A stretch of 64,000 nt of DNA. Source: Entrophospora sp. SA101 (Eukaryota > Glomeromycota > Glomeromycetes > Entrophosporales > Entrophosporaceae). Both the position numbers and the translations under genes were made by a program. Below, in pieces: positions 10,759 to 21,725 of this stretch. The stretch covers positions 4,955-68,954 of the forward strand of contig CAUDNR010003802.1 of the NCBI GenBank assembly GCA_958430865.1, in the 5' to 3' direction. Within the stretch, counting starts at the first letter, position 1. Every line of letters starts with the position of its first letter. Below the pieces are notes generated by a model. That model was not told the DNA's origin. It saw only the letters and a program-made list of their open reading frames with translations, and searched no databases.

Positions 10759-13734
10759 ATGGACGTAACTGGTGCCACTATTTGTGATGAATTACCTCAC
10801 CCTGAGACTTGCGATATTGTTTTACCTAATCAAAAAGAATACGTGTCTCAAATAGCTGTTGATGTATGTATACGTTAATATACATACATATACAATATAT
10901 TAATCCTGTACTTTTTTATTAACATTTATACTGATATATTGATCCAAATATCATCAATAATCCCAAAACATTAAAGATTGGTGGATCATTAGCCAAAGTT
11001 GTATATTTTTCCAGAAGACCAAATTCTTCAAATGGTGGAAGATTGAATTTTATAAAATTTGAAACTGAAAAGATTGATGAATGCATTGATTTTATTGCAA
11101 ATTTAGTTTTTGCAAGAACACGCTCAATTAATCAACAATCGGATTCAACCGCTAATAATAATAATGGTAATGACAATGATGGCAATGATAATTCAAATGG
11201 AAAAGTAGTAATTAAAGCAACTGGTGGAGGTGCACATAAATATTATAAAATTTTTCAAGAAAGATTAAAAGGAGTAAAAATTGAAAAAGAAGATGAAATG
11301 GAATGTCTTATAGATGGTAAATTACTAATAAATTATTACCATTTATATATTTAATTTATATATAAAGATCTTTAATATAATAAATATATATATACTTATA
11401 TACTGTATATATATTTTAGGCTTAAATTTTTTGATTTCAGAAATTCCATATGAAGTTTTTACTTATAGTGAACAAAACCCAATGTGTTTTGAAGGCACTC
11501 CTTCAAATATGTTTCCTTATATGGTGAAAATATTTAACTACTCATTTATTATAATTATCATCATCATTATTAATTCATAACATATATGTGTTAATTTTTT
11601 AATTGGTTTTTAGATTGTTAATATTGGATCTGGTGTTAGGTAAATGATCACTATAATAATGATAATAATAATAATAAATAAATAACTTATTATCAATTAG
11701 CTATTATAATAATAATAATGATCATTATTATTACATCGTTCATAAATATAAAGCATATTAAAAGTTACAGCTATGGATAAATTCGAACGTATTTCTGGAA
11801 CATCTGTAAATATTATGCTACTATCATTATTATAATATTATGATGATAAATAATTTGTAAATAATTATTCTTTATATTTACAAGTTAGGTGGTGGTACAT
11901 TATGGGGATTATTATCTTTGTTGACTGGAGCAAAATCTTTTGATGGTATTTATTGAAAATTGATATCAATTGATTTAAATTCTATCAAAAATTACTTTAA
12001 ATTGCTTTATTTCTTCCAAATAATTAGAAATGTTAGAATCTAGTAAACATGGTGATAACATTAATGTCGCAAGTATTTAAACAAACATTAATTTATTGTT
12101 ATTTCTATAATACTTCAAAATAATAGTAGTAGCAATATTTATTTATAGGATATGCTGGTTGGTGATATTTATGGAACTGATTATTCAAAGGTTGGGCTTA
12201 AGGCCACAACAATTGCTTCATCTATGGGAAAAGTGTTCAAAAAGAATGTTAGACAGAGTATGGGCGATTTTAAAAGTGAAGACATTTCAAAATCTTTATT
12301 ATTTATGGTTAGGTAATTATTATTATAATCATTTAAAAATTATATGTGCATCTTAATTATTATCATATATATATATACATATATTAAATATATGATTTTT
12401 AATTATTATTTTTAGTAATAATATTGGTCAAATTGCATATTTAAATGCAAAACTTCATGGTCTGGATAAAATATATTTTGGTGGATGTTTCATAAGAGGT
12501 GATTGATGGTTTATTCTTTTAAATAATGAATATTTGATCTCTTTATTATCAATCAACTAATATTTATCTGTCTGTCTGTCCGTTGATTGATTAGGCCACC
12601 CTGTTACAATGAACACTTTATCTTATGCTATAAATTTTTGGTCAAATGGAACAATGAAGGCTTTTTTCCTTCGTCACGAAGGTTACTTGGGCACCGTAGG
12701 TGCTTTCTTGAAGCACAGGACAAGACATAGATATTCATTTTCTGAAAACTTTACTATGTCTCAAAAGATAACCGGGAGTTCCACTTATGCTTATGGAATT
12801 TTAGAAAGCACTCCAACAAAACTAGTTGCTTTCCCAAAAATAGGTGACATTACCCATTATCAACCTGATACCATATCATTAACAGATCCTCAGATTCAAG
12901 ATTGCTGGATTAGCACTTTAGAAAAAAGTCTTCCTTATATTGTGAAAATGGCTGCCGGGTGGTCTTCTTCTTCTTCTTCTTCTACCACCACACCCACCAA
13001 CACCAATACTGCTACTTCTTTAAATACTACTAAAAATTCAGATGAAAATGTTATTAATAATGAAGGCCCACTCCAACTAGAAAAACAGCAAGAAGATAAT
13101 GAAGATGCTAAACGTCGTGCTTCAACATTTGATACATTATTTAGAAGCCACCTGGACAAATTACGTGATCAGCCAAACATGTATGGAGCTTTTACCGTTA
13201 GAAATTCATTGAATTTAAGAGAACATTGTTTACGTGAACTAGGTTTTTCTGACGTTTTTGCAAAAGTCAAATCAGAAGAAAATAAGACCGCATTAAAAAA
13301 TCTTCCTGAAGTTCTAAATAAAGTTGACTCGCTTATTTCCATTGATGAAAAAGTTGAATATTTGATTGGTAACATTTTGGCTGGTAATATGTTTGATTGG
13401 GGATCTGATAAAATACTTGAAATGTTGACAAGTGGTGAACTATCGTTTAGCAATGCTCATAATAAAATAAATAAAACCAATCATTTAAATCAATCAAAAA
13501 GATTTATTCAAGCAATCAATAATCGTTCGTCATTCAAAAAAGTAGTTATGTTTGTTGACAATTCTGGTGCCGACATCATTTTAGGAATGATACCTTTTGC
13601 TAGATTTTTTATTTCCCGCGGATCTGATGTTATTTTTGCAGCTAATAATCATCCTGCTATTAATGATGTTACAGTAAGTTTTTCCTCATATTCAATAAAA
13701 AATTTTTTTTTGATAATTTTAATTTTAATTTTAA

Positions 13735-13785
<51 letters not shown>

Positions 13786-14223
13786 GTTTGATGAATTATT
13801 AAATATCATAAAATCAGTGGTTGAAATTGATAATTTGATAGCAGCAGCTTGGGCATCCAAGAAACTTGTAGTCATGGGAACCGGAAGTTCTGGTCCGTGT
13901 CTTGATCTTGGAAGAATCGATGAAGAATTAGCCAATGCTTGTTTAGATGTTGACTTGGTAGTATTAGAGGTAAAAGATTATTTCTATTTAAATAAATATA
14001 TAATATATATTCATATCATTTATTAATCAAATAAAATGTATAATATATATATATGTGTATACATTAGGGAATGGGTAGAGCAATTCATACCAATTATTAT
14101 ACAAAATTTATTTGCTCTTCATTAAAAATAGCTGTTGTCAAGAGTTCAATGGCTGCAATAGAACTAGGAGCAAATATATATGATACCGTGGTATTATATG
14201 AAGAAGGAACTAAACAAATTTGA
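10759..14223 (+). CDS. pantothenate kinase (type II) fused to DUF89 phosphatase, PANK4-type, 12 exons
   Basis: Exons: 10759-10863, 10977-11316, 11420-11523, 11614-11639, 11754-11805, 11885-11945, 12028-12068, 12149-12312, 12416-12498, 12595-13673, 13787-13969, 14068-14223; all phases agree, giving 797 residues. The N-half is a eukaryotic pantothenate kinase: [11 protein letters not shown] (phosphate-binding), [30 protein letters not shown] and the terminal [12 protein letters not shown]. It makes 4'-phosphopantothenate, the first CoA step. The C-half is a DUF89 metal-dependent phosphatase: [43 protein letters not shown]. In human PANK4 this domain dephosphorylates 4'-phosphopantetheine species. 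The kinase half keeps Glu in DEMECLIDG and Arg in FERISGTS, the positions that human PANK4 has lost. Intron 7 starts GCAAGT (GC-AG). A Ser/Thr/Asn-rich linker separates the halves. Confidence 0.93.
13738..13785. repeat. (TTA)n microsatellite abutting a 3' splice site
   Basis: About 15 TTA/ATT units fill the end of intron 10 of the PANK-DUF89 gene. The acceptor AG at 13785-13786 lies at the end of the array in tattattag. Confidence 0.9.
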
Positions 14224-14538
14224 TGATTAATCATTTTATTTATTTAATTGTATTTTTATTTAGCCTGTCTGTAGATTTATAATAAATAATTTAAATTTTT
14301 TGGTAAAGAAATTCGTTCACTTCACGTGACAAAATAGTTTGCTTTTAACATTAATAAATTGGGTTAAATTTTTTTAATAAATACACACGCGTACTAGAGC
14401 GTTTGATAATCTTTAAACTTGTTAAATTTTTTCTTGTTTCAAAAACACAGCCACAATAAATTATAAATAAATAAATGTCAAATGTTGAAATCAATCATCT
14501 ATCTTTAATAAAAAAAATCAAGACGAGGATCGTGAAAC
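14224..14538. other. intergenic spacer and promoter of the next gene
   Basis: 3' flank of the kinase/phosphatase gene followed by AT-rich sequence. No feature beyond poly-T and poly-A tracts was seen. Confidence 0.5.
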
Positions 14539-15540
14539 ATGTTCTCTAAAAAATTTATTTTACTTTTGCTTGTAAATATTTTTCTTATAATTTCAATAAG
14601 GGCAATACCACATCACAAATTTCTTGAATTTGCCAAAGTTGATGTTGATATTTACGATTACGAAAATGACGATTCGGCGATCTTGGTAGAAGTTATAGAT
14701 GTAGTTGGTGTTGATAATAGCAACGAAAACGATGGAAATTTTGAAGATCTTGAAATTTCTCCTTCATTAGAAGTGGTAACAACAACATCATCATTAGAGG
14801 CAGCAACAACAACAGCATCAGCAAAAATTACAACCTCTCAATCACCAAAGGATTCAATGATCACAGGATATCCAATTGCCGAAAATGAAGATAACCCACT
14901 TGCAAATATTTTCACGGGAATTTCATGTGTTATGGTTTCACTTATAATACTGTTAGTAATAACAATAATCGGATGGTGTATTTGTATTCGGCGAAGAAAA
15001 CGTCAAATGCCCAGGTCACTTATGAATTCTGGAATTCTAGAATCTTCAACCACAACAAACACAACAACAAAATCTTCTTTACCAACTTCGTTGGCTAAAA
15101 GTGCCATTATGTCAGAATATCATTATGTTCCTTCCACTTCTTATAACGACGATGAAAAGAAATCAGTGATCGATGTTCAAAATTATGAATATAAAGATGA
15201 TAACGATAAAGGCGATGACGGTAATATTAACAATTCCAAATCATCTGTCATTGATAATATTACCAGCACAACTATTTCCGATAATACTACGAATGCAAGT
15301 ACCACTACCACAACAGCAACTACTGATATTAGTAACGACAATAATTTCATCACCACCGCTATCGATTCTAATGCTAGCATGAGAGCAATTTATGGTGAAA
15401 GTTACAATAGTAGTAACAACAACACCAATTCCACATTAAATGATCAAACCAATGAAACAACCGTTTTCGGTACAACGAGCGCATCCACTTCGATGGTCAA
15501 TTTATCATCTGAATCTCAACATTCGTTATTGAATAATTAA
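14539..15540 (+). CDS. single-pass membrane protein, Ser/Thr-rich, unknown function
   Basis: A single-exon frame of 333 residues. Residues 1-22 form a signal peptide (MFSKKFILLLLVNIFLIISI, with a likely cut after Ala of RAIP). Residues about 23-120 are acidic then Ser/Thr/Ala-rich, as in an O-glycosylated stalk. Residues about 127-150 are a transmembrane helix ending WCICIRRRKRQ, a positive stop-transfer signal. The remaining roughly 180 residues are a low-complexity Ser/Thr/Asn/Asp cytoplasmic tail. This layout (type I, short stalk, long disordered tail) resembles fungal wall-stress or signalling-mucin-like proteins, but no cysteine-rich sensor domain is seen. The next gene downstream has a similar TM-plus-disordered-tail layout on the same strand. 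Confidence 0.75.
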   Translation: MFSKKFILLLLVNIFLIISIRAIPHHKFLEFAKVDVDIYDYENDDSAILVEVIDVVGVDNSNENDGNFEDLEISPSLEVVTTTSSLEAATTTASAKITTSQSPKDSMITGYPIAENEDNPLANIFTGISCVMVSLIILLVITIIGWCICIRRRKRQMPRSLMNSGILESSTTTNTTTKSSLPTSLAKSAIMSEYHYVPSTSYNDDEKKSVIDVQNYEYKDDNDKGDDGNINNSKSSVIDNITSTTISDNTTNASTTTTTATTDISNDNNFITTAIDSNASMRAIYGESYNSSNNNTNSTLNDQTNETTVFGTTSASTSMVNLSSESQHSLLNN

Positions 15541-16186
15541 TAAATGAGAAAGAAGAAAATAAAATCAAGGAAAGTTTATAGTGTTCAAATTTGTGAAAAG
15601 TTGATTTTCTTTTTCTTTAAAGAATTTTGTTAATTTAAACATTTTATTATTGATGAATGGTGTCGTCACGTGAACGTGTAAACACGTATATTTTGGTGAT
15701 GCATCCATCATAGTTGTAAATTTAATTAAAATAAAAAAATGTGGCTTATTTTTATCCTTAAGGCTGTGCAAATAAACAATTCAGTCACAATATCAAATTC
15801 CCTTTACCTACGGGTCATAAATCTTTTATATGCGATATCAAGTTTTAACTAGTCACAAAGAAAAAATAGCCATTTTAAAGGAAATTGATGATAATTTACG
15901 AGAAAAAAAAATTGTTGCCAAAATAAAAAAGGGAATTAAATGAAATAACCAAAAGAAGAAAAATTTTAAATAAACAAACGTATACTATTGATATTATTAC
16001 ATAGTAGAAATTCAACACAGCCACGAAGAGTGGAACGACCAAAAAATATAATAATATTTAATGAAGAATAATATATCCGTATTTTCTTTCTTGAAAAAAC
16101 CAAATAATTTTATTTGTTAAAGGAAGAAAGAAAATATTCTGTAACCAATAATGTAAAATATATTAATAATTTTATTAAAAATTATT
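15541..16186. other. intergenic, nothing recognised
   Basis: AT-rich spacer between two membrane-protein genes on the same strand. It includes purine-rich stretches such as 15860-15960. No RNA gene or repeat was recognised. Confidence 0.5.
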
Positions 16187-17557
16187 ATGGAAAACAAATC
16201 AATCAAGCATTTAATTAAAAAGCGTAATTATAAAGTAGAAAATAGGAGAGCATTTGATGACGATGACGATGACGATGATAACGATGAAGAAGAGGATGAA
16301 GAATACGATATTCTTATAGATGAACCTTCTGAATCCTTACCATCTTCACCAACAACACCATTGGATCTACATTTATCGTCTTCCATTGATGCTGACATTA
16401 CAACAACACAAAGTACACCAAATAATTTTAATTTGGCAGCTAATCCAACCAGCACTATTTTTAACACGAAATCAAATAAGAATATTTCTGAACAAAATCC
16501 ACAAATAAAGTTTTTAATAGGTGTTGGAGCCGGTGTCGTTTTAATCGTGATTGCAGGCCTTGCATTTTTTTTCGTGAATCTTAAACGAAGAAACAGTAGT
16601 AATAATGGTAAAACAATTCAACAACTTAAAAGGTCTACTTCAAGTGGCGACTGGAAAAGAAAATCAAAAATAACTTTTAAGGATACCGACGAAAAACAAT
16701 ATCCATCAGAATCAACAGGGTTTATAGAAAGTGAGTCATTGCCAAAACCAAAATCAGTCGACCTCTCCACTTCCATCACCATTACTCAACAAAAAGATGA
16801 AAGTGAAAAAATACCTGATTTAAGCAGTACATCTGATAGTGGACTTGGATCATTGTACCGACAGTCTATTTCAACAGCGTCATTGCCTTATCAAGACTCT
16901 CCAGGGACAACCCAAGAACCAACACCAACAAAATATTCACCGTCATCACCATCATCATCAACATCATCATCAACAACACGTTTAGGTGGTGTTAGTGACA
17001 TTCCCTTGCAAATAAATCCCATCGGATCACCTCGTGAACACTCCTCGCCAATTTATTCAGGTAGAAATTCACCATACCATTCACCTAGTCATTCAGGTGA
17101 TCAATTAGATAAAACATTGTATCTTGAAAGTATTGGTCCGATGTCAGGTTCCACTGGATTACAAACGGATACGAGCCCTAGAGAAACAACAAGACCTCGT
17201 ACTCAACCATACCAAATAATGACATCTAACGATCCTAATATTCCTTTTCGACATAGCATATCTTCTGTTCCCCTTCATCATCAAATAGATACGGACGCAA
17301 GTTCTAGAGAAACAACGAGACCTCGCCCTCAGTCATACCAAACAACGTCATCTAGTGATCCTTCCGATGTTTCTTTTCGACACGACATAGCTTCTATTCC
17401 CTCAGGTTATCATCAACAACAGCAACAACAGGCTGAACATCCATCTCCTAGTCCAGCTCTACCAGGTGCTACAAGACTTTCACGTAGTAGTGCTTCACGT
17501 GGTTCTAGATCATCCAATAATCCGCCTAGTACACAATCACCTTCTCCTTCTCGATAG
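16187..17557 (+). CDS. single-pass membrane protein with disordered tail and 42-residue repeat
   Basis: 456 residues in one exon. The first 100 residues are basic, then a pure Asp/Glu run (about residues 25-45), then Ser/Pro/Thr-rich. A hydrophobic helix at about residues 107-130 (FLIGVGAGVVLIVIAGLAFF) is followed by NLKRRN, so the C-terminus is probably cytoplasmic. The tail is Ser/Thr/Pro-rich with many SP/TP sites, polySer and a short polyGln. It contains two copies of a 42-residue unit (SRETTRPR...). There is no signal peptide at this start; an upstream exon could supply one, but none was found. The function is unknown; the layout resembles the gene just upstream. Confidence 0.7.
   Translation: MENKSIKHLIKKRNYKVENRRAFDDDDDDDDNDEEEDEEYDILIDEPSESLPSSPTTPLDLHLSSSIDADITTTQSTPNNFNLAANPTSTIFNTKSNKNISEQNPQIKFLIGVGAGVVLIVIAGLAFFFVNLKRRNSSNNGKTIQQLKRSTSSGDWKRKSKITFKDTDEKQYPSESTGFIESESLPKPKSVDLSTSITITQQKDESEKIPDLSSTSDSGLGSLYRQSISTASLPYQDSPGTTQEPTPTKYSPSSPSSSTSSSTTRLGGVSDIPLQINPIGSPREHSSPIYSGRNSPYHSPSHSGDQLDKTLYLESIGPMSGSTGLQTDTSPRETTRPRTQPYQIMTSNDPNIPFRHSISSVPLHHQIDTDASSRETTRPRPQSYQTTSSSDPSDVSFRHDIASIPSGYHQQQQQQAEHPSPSPALPGATRLSRSSASRGSRSSNNPPSTQSPSPSR
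17165..17416 (+). repeat. two tandem 126-bp units in the membrane-protein gene
   Basis: Units 17165-17290 and 17291-17416 have the same length and clear similarity (acggat/acggac, agagaaacaac, tcgaca), preserving the reading frame. Confidence 0.8.
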
Positions 17558-18600
17558 TAATAGTTGTTGTAATTCCTACAAACTCTTTCAAATGTATATA
17601 TATTTATATATACTTGTCTATTTATGTTTTGATGTATATAATAATAATAATAATCCAAATCATTGGTTTTTGAAATTAATTCTTAATTGTAAATTTATTT
17701 TATTTAAATATTTTGTGTAATAATTATACGTACACATACATATATTATAAATGTTTTATCAATAATTCATTTACAAATGTGATTTTAATTTTCCTGTTTG
17801 TTATTATCATGAACGGCACCATAAAATTTTAATTCATTGTTCCACAAAATCACACGAAAAAAAATAAAATTCAAATTATATTTTTAATTTTACGCGCTCT
17901 TTAATTAAAATTAATTCTCCTCTTTATCTAATATATATGTATTATCTAAACTTTCTAACTCGTCATTATGTAAATTTCAATACCATTCAATAAATAATCA
18001 AAACAATGTTGACATTTAAACTGTAGGTCTTGAGACATTGGTAACGATATTCATGGCCACAAATTGATACACAATTAACGTCATTTTCTTTATTGTAAAT
18101 AGTAATATTGACCAGAGAATACATAAAAACCATATTTCATACTTATATTAGTTATTGTTAAATAAAAATTTAAAGATTTTATTTAAAAATTGTAATAATA
18201 GATTATTAGCAATTAAAAGAAATTATCTATTAATATTAATATTTTTAAAGATCTAACCCACCGATTTCTGCAATGTTACATGATTCAGGCTGATTTTTGG
18301 GGCACATTTCGTTGTTTCAAGGCACATTTTTCTAAAATAAGTAGTTTTTATATACTTTTATAGGACCCCGAACAATCTTAGTAGACGGTACATTTGAGGT
18401 TTAATAGTAAATCACCTTTTCTCTACCCACTTTTTTTTTTAGAAAATTATACCCAGATTTAAATATACCATTCCCAAAAAATATGAAAAATACCCTAAAT
18501 TCAAATGAAAAACAGCAATTTTTCTTATATTCTTTATATTTTTAAACTAATACTTTAAATTTTATGTCAAACAACAAGCTTTTAATGCTATTTAGTTTAG
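17558..18600. other. intergenic, AT-rich
   Basis: 3' flank of the membrane-protein gene with ATA/TAA-rich tracts. No coding remnant was recognised before the fragment that starts at 18601. Confidence 0.5.
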
Positions 18601-18813
18601 ATTCCTGGTCATAATGAACAGAATTTAGCATTAGTTCATTGGTATAAATTTAAATATAATGATTCACAAAGACTATTTAAATATGATTGTCCGCATATGA
18701 AAAGCGTTCCAATGTTTACTATTATAGCGATTGATTCTATTATTGGACCAGTTCATATTATTCCGCGTTTTAATAAACCTAATGAATATTTTATAAATTT
18801 ATCTATGTTTTAA
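18601..18813 (+). pseudogene. C-terminal fragment resembling a KDZ/Plavaka-type transposon protein
   Basis: An open stretch of about 70 codons between stops reads NLALVHWYKFKY, a Cys-containing middle, then IIAIDSIIGPVHIIPRF, ending at taa 18811-18813. The order 'W-Y/F...K' then 'I.ID.I.G..H..P.F' is what I know from the C-terminal part of fungal KDZ/Plavaka-type transposon proteins, where it ends with Asn-rich YFIN-like words. No catalytic portion, terminal repeats or target duplication were seen around it. The family call is from memory and tentative. Confidence 0.45.
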
Positions 18814-19017
18814 ATAAAATGATCAATATATTGTTAATAAATATAGTAATTAATACTTAATAATAATCAATGTATTGTTTAATGTTTAAGTGATAACGAC
18901 CATTGCATTGTTTTTGTATTGAATTTTACAATGTTATAACGATGCATTGAATTGTGCTTAGGTAATGATTGGACCAAGACGTGTAAAATGTATAATAATA
19001 AATTTCTGATTACAGGA

Positions 19018-20294
19018 AATGATCCAAAGCTCTGCTTCTTCTGAACAAAAACAATATAAGAACATTACCTCAACATCTGGTAAAGAAGTCTTCAATAGAA
19101 TTATTCACGAAAGAAATCTTACTTTTAATGAAATGTAGTGATGTGCATCCGCAAACTTGGAGGGAATATTAGACAAGCAACGATTAGAAAAGCAATTTAC
19201 ACATATTAATAAAATAATTCTTGAAACACTTTGTTGATAGCTCTTACTCAAATGAGGATTATCTCCCAGATATTATATCATCAAAATAATTACTGAATAT
19301 CTAATAGGTACTTTTTTTTTCTCCTTCGAATGCCTTGCAAAAATTGGTATCATCATATCAATAAAGTTTCTCGCATTTTATCGTATAATTTGCGGGAAAA
19401 TAGGATAAAAAAAATTCATTAGTATTTTGTAGAATAAGGCTATTTAAGCAATTAATAAGGGATCTAACCCTTCATTCATTAGCCGGCCATCTACTATATG
19501 ACTCGCCATCACTGGCTTCCGACAGAACAAGAGTCTGCCGCGGACGCTTGAATGTCAAGAAAACTCCACAACAAATTTGTGCAATAAAGTCTAGCCGGCT
19601 AATATCACTAGGGAGGAATTGTTTCGTGCTCAAATATAGATGCAAAAAATTAAAAAAATTATAATAATAGTCCTGAAAACAAAGCAAAGATCGGACATAA
19701 GGTTGACCTGAAAGTAACCTTAAAAATTCCAAACTATAAATTACAGGTTGTACATGGTGAAATATCGGGAGGAATCAAGAATGGAAAAGCGGAAGCCTGC
19801 AGACGTAAACAATGGATTGATAAACTCAAGCTTATGATTATGTTGCGAGATGAACTAAATCAGGTTATTAAGACTTACAACCAGTCAAATATTGAATTTT
19901 TAAATCTCATTGTTTACGGAATTCAAGTAATCGATTTGTATTATGTTTTATTGGAATATTAATGTAATTATGCTTGTAAATTATTAATTTTAATACAAAC
20001 TTTCAGGATTCCAATTAAATGTTTATGCAATGAAATGGTGCAGCAGGAGAGTTTACCTTTTTGGTCTAGTTGACAAATGTTTAATACCATGCAATTTAGA
20101 AACATTGTATTCACTAGAGGAAGTATATGCAATTCTTGAAATTTTTGCGAATAAAAGTTAGCGAAGCTTCAAGTGCATTGATTGAAATTGAACAGAACCA
20201 TTCAAAGGAAAGACGACGACTTGAGATTGAGGACCAGCATTATTTTGAGAATGACCTTGTATTTACAACAACAAAATTCAAAAAGAATAATTAA
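19018..20294 (+). pseudogene. fragments of an unrecognised dispersed gene family
   Basis: Coding-like segments lie in order with stops and frame breaks between them: about 19018-19137 (STSGKEVFNRIIHERNLTF), 19746-19960 (VVHGEISGG ... RKQWIDKLKLMIMLRDEL ... IVYGIQ), and after an AG at 20006 GFQLNVYAMKWCSRRVYLF, followed by a charged tail to 20294. I recall similar unnamed multicopy proteins in Rhizophagus but know no function. The expected splice between 'VYGIQ' and 'GFQLN' is out of phase, so the copy is probably dead. Confidence 0.45.
19478..19603. repeat. 126-bp segment bounded by a 10-bp inverted repeat
   Basis: attagccggc at 19478-19487 and gccggctaat at 19594-19603 are perfect reverse complements in a GC-richer patch. 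The patch sits inside the decayed fragment region. It may be a short non-autonomous element; no target duplication is obvious. Confidence 0.4.
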
Positions 20295-20534
20295 TTTATA
20301 TTATATATTAACTATCAACTTGTATTCATATAGGTTGAATTTGCATACATGACTCTTTATAGTATAAACAAAAAAAGAACTTGATATTACAATTGAAACA
20401 ATTAAAATCTTGCTTTAAAATACACAATCCATACATAAATAATTTTTATTTTTATTTTTATTTTTGCATTAATAAACTTAACGCACTGCATTATTAGTTG
20501 GTTATTCACTTTTTCTTTTTTTCTTTTTTACGCA

Positions 20535-21000
20535 ATTCTATTCTTTTTATAAATTTAATGAAGTATCAAATCTCAATCGTATTGCAAGTTCATCATCTTC
20601 AGGTTTATTTAAGTCAAATACAATAAATTTTCCTTTACAAAGATAATTATTAATAACCATCGAAGCATTATTAATTAACATCATCTGTATAACGTCTAAT
20701 AATTTTGGAGACTGCTACCACCATTAAAGATTATTACGTATATACTAGAAATATTACGATGCCGCCCATGTGAAAAAAGGAATGATTCGATTTTGTATAG
20801 ATTCTGGCACAACGCTAAATCCTCAAATATAATAATAACAGTACTTCTTTCTGGTGAGAATGCTTTTACACTAGGAATTTTTCAGGTGAAATATATCTAA
20901 ATCTAATATTTTCATAATATGAATTCTCTTGGATTACTTGCAATTATTCCATACATATATCTAATAAATGCCCATTTTGGTTCGTCAGGATGATAATTAA
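20535..21000 (-). pseudogene. relic of an A32-like (FtsK/HerA-type) packaging ATPase
   Basis: On the minus strand the segments appear in family order but in several frames: a WAFIRYMYGII-like stretch (about 20990-20950), then IIIFEDLALC with a Walker-B-like hydrophobic run plus acidic residues and SHGRHRNISSIYV (about 20845-20740), then NGGSS, and a C-terminal FIVFDLNKPEDDELAIR near 20640-20560. This order is that of A32-like ATPases found in large DNA viruses and Maverick-type elements and scattered in Rhizophagus genomes. The P-loop part is not seen. Frame breaks make it a non-functional relic. Family call from memory. Confidence 0.5.
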
Positions 21001-21725
21001 ATCATCACAACAAATATATTGTGATCCACCTTTTTTTTTGTATATGTTTAATTAAAATTAATTAAAAATGGAAAAGTTTCAAACACTAGGCAAAAGGTCT
21101 TCTTTTTTATAACAAAGAGAAATTTTTTTAGAGTCTTCCAAACCAATTTTTTTTCACTTTTTTACAAGCAAATCAATTAATCCATTCTCTCTTCAGAAAC
21201 ATGTAATCTCGGGGAGGGGAAGCAGAACAATCAAAAATCTGTTTTATCTCCTGATCCATTAATTGGTCATCTTTCTTTCTTTTTTAACACTAAGCCTAAA
21301 ATCTTGATATCGGTTTGAAAAAGTAAACAATCCAAAATCAGTTTTAGTGTTACAGCAATAAAACACAAAAGGAAAACGGAGCGATTCAAAGAAACCCATT
21401 TTATTATTATTATCCCAATCAAGTGGGCGGCAAAAGTATTTTGGAGTGTAAAAGATATTTCGTCAAATGGAGCACCTGTGACGAGTCTTCGCTATTCGGA
21501 CTTGACATATTTGTTTTAATAATAAGGGAAAGAACAATCATTATTTCTCGCAGCTTAAACCGAACTTAACTGCCGTTCAATTAAATCGTTGTTAAACAGG
21601 TTCGAGTCGATCCCTAGCTCAGTGCTTATAATAAATGGATTTCTGACATGTCCTTTAACGGTCGCGTGCAGCATATCAGCTTCTTTCCAAATTTGAAATA
21701 ACTTTTTTTCTATTTTTTATTTGTA
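21001..21725. other. intergenic, includes a GC-richer patch at about 21480-21660
   Basis: No protein similarity was seen. The patch at 21599-21630 holds ggttcgagtc followed by tagctcagtgc, which resemble tRNA B and A boxes but in the wrong order. No cloverleaf could be drawn. Confidence 0.45.

Noticed and set aside
12935..13453. Two minus-strand frames inside the PANK-DUF89 gene
   Set aside because: They lie antisense to a coding exon with strong family motifs and have no motifs of their own.
15183..15380. Open frames opposite low-complexity Ser/Thr/Asn coding DNA
   Set aside because: Simple codon repeats in the membrane-protein genes automatically leave other frames open.
21590..21640. tRNA-like words: ggttcgagtc followed by tagctcagtgc
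   Set aside because: The B-box-like word precedes the A-box-like word, and no acceptor stem, anticodon arm or CCA-side pairing could be drawn. A permuted tRNA was considered but lacks support.
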